DNA from: Eubacteriales Family XIII. Incertae Sedis bacterium
GTDB lineage: Bacteria; Bacillota; Clostridia; Peptostreptococcales; Anaerovoracaceae
Assembly (NCBI GenBank): GCA_031263875.1
Contig: JAISEX010000080.1
Coordinates: forward strand, 1-8,923
Reading direction: 5' to 3'
DNA length: 8,923 nt
In this document: piece by piece, positions 5,899 through 8,923 of the stretch
Layout of the letters: every line of letters starts with the position of its first letter
How positions within the stretch are numbered: the first letter of the stretch is position 1
The notes under the pieces: generated by a model
The model's input: only the letters and a program-made list of their open reading frames with translations
Databases searched by the model: none
Told to the model about the DNA's origin: nothing
Made by a program: the position numbers and the translations under genes

Positions 5899-5930
5899 GT
5901 ATCTTTTTTGCCGGTGGCAAAAAAGGATAC
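5899..5930. repeat. Long T/A-armed hairpin
   Basis: The left arm GTATCTTTTTTGCC (5899-5912) pairs with the right arm GGCAAAAAAGGATAC (5916-5930), with one bulged G and a 3-nt GGT loop, giving 14 base pairs. Short GCTATCC direct repeats flank it (5889-5895 and 5935-5941). There is no T-run after a GC stem on either strand, so it is not a canonical terminator. Confidence 0.75.
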
Positions 5931-5948
5931 CGCTGCTATCCCTTGGCA

Positions 5949-5980
5949 GAGGTACAGGAGCTTCAGCTCCGTCGTACCTC
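5949..5980. repeat. Two-tier hairpin A
   Basis: The lower stem is GAGGTAC (5949-5955) with GTACCTC (5974-5980). The upper stem is GGAGC (5957-5961) with GCTCC (5966-5970), closed by a TTCA loop. The asymmetric internal loop is A opposite GTC. The fold matches hairpin B at 5991-6018. Confidence 0.75.
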
Positions 5981-5990
5981 GCACATCGAG

Positions 5991-6018
5991 GAGCGCAGGG
6001 CTTCAGCCCGTGGCGCTC
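5991..6018. repeat. Two-tier hairpin B, same fold as hairpin A
   Basis: The lower stem is GAGCGC (5991-5996) with GCGCTC (6013-6018). The upper stem is GGGC (5998-6001) with GCCC (6006-6009), closed by a TTCA loop. The internal loop is A opposite GTG. Loop and internal loop match hairpin A while the stems differ in sequence but remain paired. Confidence 0.75.
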
Positions 6019-6302
6019 TACCGTGCGCGGGACATGCGCGAACTTCTGTGCCGTCTTCGCACAATCTGTCATTACCGTCCCAAGCCGCAATCACCCATGC
6101 GAGAAAAGCATATAGCATACCCCTCCTCCTACGGCGTCCCCGTTTCTCACACGGGCACCAAAAGAAACGAGAGCCAAAATGAACGCAAGCATCCTCTCCC
6201 TGCCGTCTGCCTTTATTCCGGGCTTGCCCCGAAAACCAAACGGCAAAACGGTAATTCTGTCCGCAATAGTGACGACACGCAAGCCATTCTTCTGTCGGTC
6301 AT

Positions 6303-6425
6303 TAGAGTTGTAACGAAATTAGCTGTTTTCCATATTGTGTCAACAAATTAACCGCAAATCAGGTTGCATTTAAGCCATAATCGTTTACGCTTGATGTATT
6401 TAATTTTAATTTCGTTACAACTCTA
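6303..6425. mobile_element. MITE-like element with perfect 19-bp terminal inverted repeats and TA ends
   Basis: TAGAGTTGTAACGAAATTA (6303-6321) is repeated exactly in reverse complement at 6407-6425. It encloses 85 bp that is much more AT-rich than the flanks and has no coding capacity. Both ends finish in TA, as expected for a TA target duplication of the IS630/Tc1-mariner type, leaving 17-bp inverted repeats that start with GAGTTGTAACG. No transposase is present, so the element would be non-autonomous. The family assignment rests only on the TA ends. Confidence 0.65.
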
Positions 6426-6435
6426 TTGCGAGAAG

Positions 6436-6464
6436 GCGCAGCCGCGAAGCAACGTTCGCTGCGC
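6436..6464. repeat. GC-rich bulged hairpin
   Basis: GCGCAG (6436-6441) pairs with CTGCGC (6459-6464). GCGAA and TTCGC inside it extend the stem with a bulge on the left arm. It is followed by runs of related CGGCTTCGCC-type sequence up to about 6497. Confidence 0.5.
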
Positions 6465-6499
6465 TCACTCCTCCGCTCGGCTTCGCCTCGCTTCGCTGT

Positions 6500-6540
6500 C
6501 CTGTTTTACATTACAATGCGGCGTAGCCGCGTAAAACAGG
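6500..6540. repeat. Hairpin with an 8-nt one-sided bulge
   Basis: CCTGTTTTAC (6500-6509) pairs with GTAAAACAGG (6531-6540). Inside, GCGGC (6518-6522) pairs with GCCGC (6526-6530) around a GTA loop. The two stems are continuous on the right arm and separated on the left arm by ATTACAAT (6510-6517). Confidence 0.65.
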
Positions 6541-6557
6541 CGGCCGAAGCCCCGTAG

Positions 6558-6656
6558 AGCCCGGTGGGGCTGTTATAGCATGTTTAAGAGCTTTTGATTG
6601 TTAAAATTTTAACGATAGAATCGCCTCATTTATTTGAGAACAGCCCCATGCGCCCG
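6558..6656 (-). repeat. Right, inverted copy of the 30-bp motif, split by a 71-bp AT-rich segment
   Basis: AGCCCGGTGGGGC (6558-6570) and AGCCCCATGCGCCCG (6642-6656) are the two parts of the left motif in reverse complement and in the expected order. In the left copy they are 2 bp apart; here they are separated by 6571-6641, which is AT-rich and carries the palindrome described at 6600-6613. This is the pattern expected of an insertion into an older copy. Confidence 0.65.
6600..6613. repeat. Perfect 14-bp palindrome GTTAAAATTTTAAC
   Basis: It is a fully self-complementary 14-mer in the middle of the AT-rich segment 6571-6641. It could be a protein-binding dyad or simply the centre of a small inserted element. 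No gene begins next to it. Confidence 0.6.
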
Positions 6657-6674
6657 CTGAAAGCCCCGGCGCAT

Positions 6675-6705
6675 AAAAAGAGGACGGCGAACCGTCCCCT
6701 TCTCT
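6675..6705 (-). terminator. Rho-independent terminator of ppdK
   Basis: On the minus strand GGGGACGG is followed by a TTCG tetraloop, CCGTCC and a T-run (A5 at 6675-6679 on the plus strand). Core stem arms are 6692-6697 and 6682-6687, and the stem extends to about 12 pairs allowing G·U. It lies about 110 nt past the ppdK stop and points the right way. Confidence 0.85.
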
Positions 6706-6742
6706 TTATTATATGATATTTACATATTTTTCCACACGTTCG

Positions 6743-6802
6743 CACAGTAACGCCCATGCTATCACGGCAACGCCCGCTCTCACACGGTAACGCTCCGCGC
6801 TA
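6743..6802 (-). repeat. Three degenerate 20-bp tandem repeats in the ppdK 3' region
   Basis: Units start at 6743, 6763 and 6783, exactly 20 bp apart. The plus-strand core is CACRGYAACGCYC, and the last seven bases vary. The units lie between the ppdK stop codon and its terminator. The period is not a multiple of three and the units do not form obvious hairpins. Confidence 0.65.
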
Positions 6803-6814
6803 TTCCGCCAGGCC

Positions 6815-8923
6815 CTACTTATCGCCGTGTATGGCCGACTGCGAGGCCGCGAGCCGCGCGATGGGCACGCGGAACGGCGAGCAGGAAACGTAGGCGAGCC
6901 CGACGCGATAGAAGAAGTCCACCGAGGACGGATCGCCGCCGTGTTCGCCGCAGACGCCGAGCTTGATATCCGGGCGGGTCTTGCGACCGAGTTCCGCCGC
7001 CGTCTTGACGAGCTGACCGACGCCGTCCTGATCGAGCCGCGCAAACGGATCGTTTTCGTATATCTTCTTCTCGTAGTACGAATCGAGGAAAGCCCCCGCG
7101 TCGTCGCGGCTGAAGCCGAAGGTCATCTGCGTCAGATCGTTCGTGCCGAAGGAGAAGAATTCCGCATCCTCGGCGATCTCGTCCGCGGTTATCGCTGCGC
7201 GCGGTATCTCGATCATCGTACCGACGAGGTACTTCAGATCGACGCCCGATTCCGCGATAATGGCGTCCGCCGTGGCCGTTACGATACCCTTCACATACTG
7301 CAATTCCTTCTTCGCGCCGACGAGCGGTATCATGATCTCGGGAACGAGCTCCCAGTCGGGATGCTGTTTCTTCACGTTGATCGCCGCTTCGATAATGGCG
7401 CGCGTCTGCATCTCGCCGATTTCGGGATAGGTCACGTCGAGGCGGCAGCCCCGGTGCCCCATCATCGGGTTGAACTCGTGGAGCGAAGCGATGACGTCTT
7501 TCAGCGCGTCGACGGAAATATTCATTTCACCCGCGAGCGCGACGATGTCGTCCTCCTCCGTCGGCAGGAATTCGTGCAACGGCGGGTCGAGCAGCCGAAT
7601 AGTGACCGGCAGCCCTTCCATCGCTTCGTAGATCGCCTCGAAATCCCCGCGCTGCATCGGCAGTATCTTCGCGAGCGCCGCCCGGCGCTGTTCCACCGTC
7701 TTGGAAACGATCATCTCGCGGATGGCCGCGATCCGGTCGGCTTCAAAGAACATGTGCTCCGTGCGGCAGAGGCCGATGCCTTCCGCGCCGAAACGCCGCG
7801 CCTGTTTCGCGTCCGCGGGCGTGTCCGCGTTCGTGCGGACTTTCATCGTGCGGTTCTTGTCCGCCCATTCCATAATGCGCTCGAAGTAACCCGTGATTTC
7901 CGCAGGGATCGTCGCTATCTTTTCGCCGTAGACGTCGCCCGTCGAGCCGTCAAGCGAGATAAAATCGCCCTCGTTAAAGGTCTTGCCGCCGAGCGTAAAG
8001 CTCTTTTCGTCGCTTGCGATCTTGATATCGCCGAGGCCGGAAACGCAGCAGGTCCCCATGCCGCGCGCGACAACGGCCGCGTGGGACGTCATGCCGCCGC
8101 GAACCGTCAGGATGCCCTGCGCGTAATTCATGCCCTCGATATCTTCGGGAGAGGTTTCGAGCCGGACGAGAATAACATCCGTACCCTTCTTCGTAACCCA
8201 TTCCGTAGCGGAATCGGCCGTAAAGACGACCTGGCCGGTCGCCGCGCCCGGAGACGCCGGAAGGCCGCGCCCGATGGACTGCGCCGCTTTGAGGGCGGCG
8301 GGGTCGAACTGCGGGTGCAGCAGCGCGTCGAGCTGACGCGGATCGATCATCGTGACCGCTTCCTGCTCCGAGATCATGCCCTCGTCGACGAGGTCGCAGG
8401 CGATTTTCAGCGCCGCGGCAGCGGTACGCTTACCGTTACGCGTCTGGAGCATGTAGAGCTTGCCGTCTTCGATGGTGAACTCCATGTCCTGCATATCGCG
8501 GTAATGTTTTTCGAGCGTGTTCACGATCGCCACGAACTGGTCGTAGACGGCGGCGTTTTGATCCTTGAGCTGGTCGATGGTCTGCGGCGTCCGGACGCCC
8601 GCGACGACGTCCTCGCCCTGCGCGTTCATCAGGAATTCGCCGTACATGCGGTTTTCGCCCGTGGTGGGTTTACGCGAAAACGCGACGCCCGTGCCGGTCG
8701 TATCGCCCGTGTTGCCGAATACCATCGACTGGACGTTGACCGCCGTACCCCATGAGGACGGAATGTCGTTCATGCGGCGATAGTAGATCGCGCGTGGGTT
8801 GTCCCAGCTGCGGAAAACGGCTTTGATGGCACCGAAAAGCTGCTCTATAGGATCCGTCGGGAAGTCCTCGCCGAGCTTCGACCGGTATTCGGCCTTAAAC
8901 TGCTCCGCGAGCTCCTTCAGGTC
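6815..8923 (-). CDS. ppdK: Pyruvate,phosphate dikinase (N-terminus beyond the right edge)
   Basis: This enzyme catalyses the reversible conversion of ATP, phosphate and pyruvate to AMP, pyrophosphate and PEP in the cytoplasm. In anaerobes it commonly serves the pyrophosphate-dependent end of glycolysis. The 702 visible residues enter from the right edge in an open frame. They contain the end of the nucleotide-binding domain (FRSWDNPRAIYYRRMNDIP; MLQTRNGKRT near 158-167), the phosphohistidine domain with TSHAAVVARGMG (catalytic His about visible residue 281, matching His455 of the C. symbiosum enzyme) and the PEP/pyruvate barrel. The barrel includes GLCRTEHMFF, MMGHRGCRL, SFGTNDLTQMTFGFSRDD and GVCGEHGGDP (catalytic Cys about 658, matching Cys831). 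It ends SCSPFRVPIARLAASQSAI. About 174 N-terminal residues are missing, so the full protein would be about 876 aa, the normal length. No frameshift is seen. The ATG at 8773 is internal. Confidence 0.98.
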   Translation of the reverse strand, partial: DLKELAEQFKAEYRSKLGEDFPTDPIEQLFGAIKAVFRSWDNPRAIYYRRMNDIPSSWGTAVNVQSMVFGNTGDTTGTGVAFSRKPTTGENRMYGEFLMNAQGEDVVAGVRTPQTIDQLKDQNAAVYDQFVAIVNTLEKHYRDMQDMEFTIEDGKLYMLQTRNGKRTAAAALKIACDLVDEGMISEQEAVTMIDPRQLDALLHPQFDPAALKAAQSIGRGLPASPGAATGQVVFTADSATEWVTKKGTDVILVRLETSPEDIEGMNYAQGILTVRGGMTSHAAVVARGMGTCCVSGLGDIKIASDEKSFTLGGKTFNEGDFISLDGSTGDVYGEKIATIPAEITGYFERIMEWADKNRTMKVRTNADTPADAKQARRFGAEGIGLCRTEHMFFEADRIAAIREMIVSKTVEQRRAALAKILPMQRGDFEAIYEAMEGLPVTIRLLDPPLHEFLPTEEDDIVALAGEMNISVDALKDVIASLHEFNPMMGHRGCRLDVTYPEIGEMQTRAIIEAAINVKKQHPDWELVPEIMIPLVGAKKELQYVKGIVTATADAIIAESGVDLKYLVGTMIEIPRAAITADEIAEDAEFFSFGTNDLTQMTFGFSRDDAGAFLDSYYEKKIYENDPFARLDQDGVGQLVKTAAELGRKTRPDIKLGVCGEHGGDPSSVDFFYRVGLAYVSCSPFRVPIARLAASQSAIHGDK

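Larger units (their letters stand above)
5787..6742. other. Long gene-free region rich in inverted repeats
   Basis: No frame here has a ribosome site, codon use or protein features that convince me. The short overlapping frames on both strands run through palindromes. The stretch contains AT-rich promoter-upstream DNA (5787-5860), a cluster of hairpins (5861-6018), a mixed segment with weaker stems (6019-6302, for example arms at 6136-6143 and 6151-6158), a MITE-like element (6303-6425), GC-rich hairpins (6426-6571), an AT-rich insert-like segment (6571-6641) and the ppdK terminator (6675-6705). It may be an assembly of dispersed repeats, or part of it may be a structured RNA. Confidence 0.7.

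Noticed and set aside
5899..5930. The T/A-armed hairpin as a rho-independent terminator
   Set aside because: The T and A runs are inside the stem, and neither strand has a T-run directly after a GC-rich stem. ppdK already has a canonical terminator at 6675-6705.
5764..6351. Several 63-147 codon frames on both strands in the intergenic region
   Set aside because: They run straight through strong inverted repeats and overlap each other in multiple frames. They lack ribosome sites and show no domain features.
6827..8755. A 642-codon plus-strand frame opposite ppdK
   Set aside because: It is codon-aligned with ppdK on the other strand, so stops would need TTA, CTA or TCA codons in ppdK, which are rare in GC-rich genes. 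The translation is low-complexity, rich in Arg, Val and Asp, with no family resemblance, while ppdK is certain.

Overview
The window reads as chromosomal DNA of a GC-rich member of the Bacillota, most likely an uncultured Clostridia-type gut bacterium. The basis is the pyruvate,phosphate dikinase, which closely resembles the Clostridium symbiosum type, together with a DUF5702 protein, a short Flp1-like pilin and a TadC carrying an extracytoplasmic insert. These last three are, from memory, typical of clostridial tad loci. No taxonomic search was possible. All genes I can support lie on the minus strand.

Right end (6815-8923): the C-terminal four fifths of ppdK (pyruvate,phosphate dikinase) enters from the right edge. 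It ends at 6815, and a rho-independent terminator follows near 6675-6705. Three 20-bp tandem repeats lie between the stop codon and the terminator.

Middle (about 5787-6742): roughly 950 bp without a credible gene, dense in inverted repeats. It holds two hairpins with different sequences but the same fold, a 123-bp MITE-like element with perfect 19-bp terminal inverted repeats and TA ends, and two inverted copies of a 30-bp GC-rich motif, one of them apparently split by a 71-bp AT-rich insertion.

Left part (1-5786): a tad-type (type IVb pilus) operon. It begins at a near-consensus promoter that sits directly against the first ATG, predicting a leaderless message. Gene order is an unrecognised 82-aa protein, the CpaF/TadA ATPase, TadB, TadC, a 23-codon ORF behind a very strong Shine-Dalgarno sequence, a long repeat array, an Flp-like pilin, a TadE-like minor pilin and a DUF5702 protein that runs off the left edge. 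Coding genes are tightly packed, often overlapping by 4-14 nt. The exception is the 440-bp stretch between the 23-codon ORF and the pilin. The ATPase powers pilus assembly, TadB and TadC form the membrane platform, and the pilin, TadE-like and DUF5702 proteins are the exported or membrane-anchored parts. A prepilin peptidase, TadZ/CpaE and other tad genes are not seen and may lie to the left.

The most unusual structure is the repeat array at 1798-2127: nine 19-bp palindromes, mostly at an exact 29-bp period, nested in a 126/127-bp higher-order duplication. Sequence differences between copies keep the hairpin intact in RNA of the operon sense but not in the opposite RNA. This suggests that the array acts as a series of hairpins in the tad mRNA just ahead of the pilin gene.
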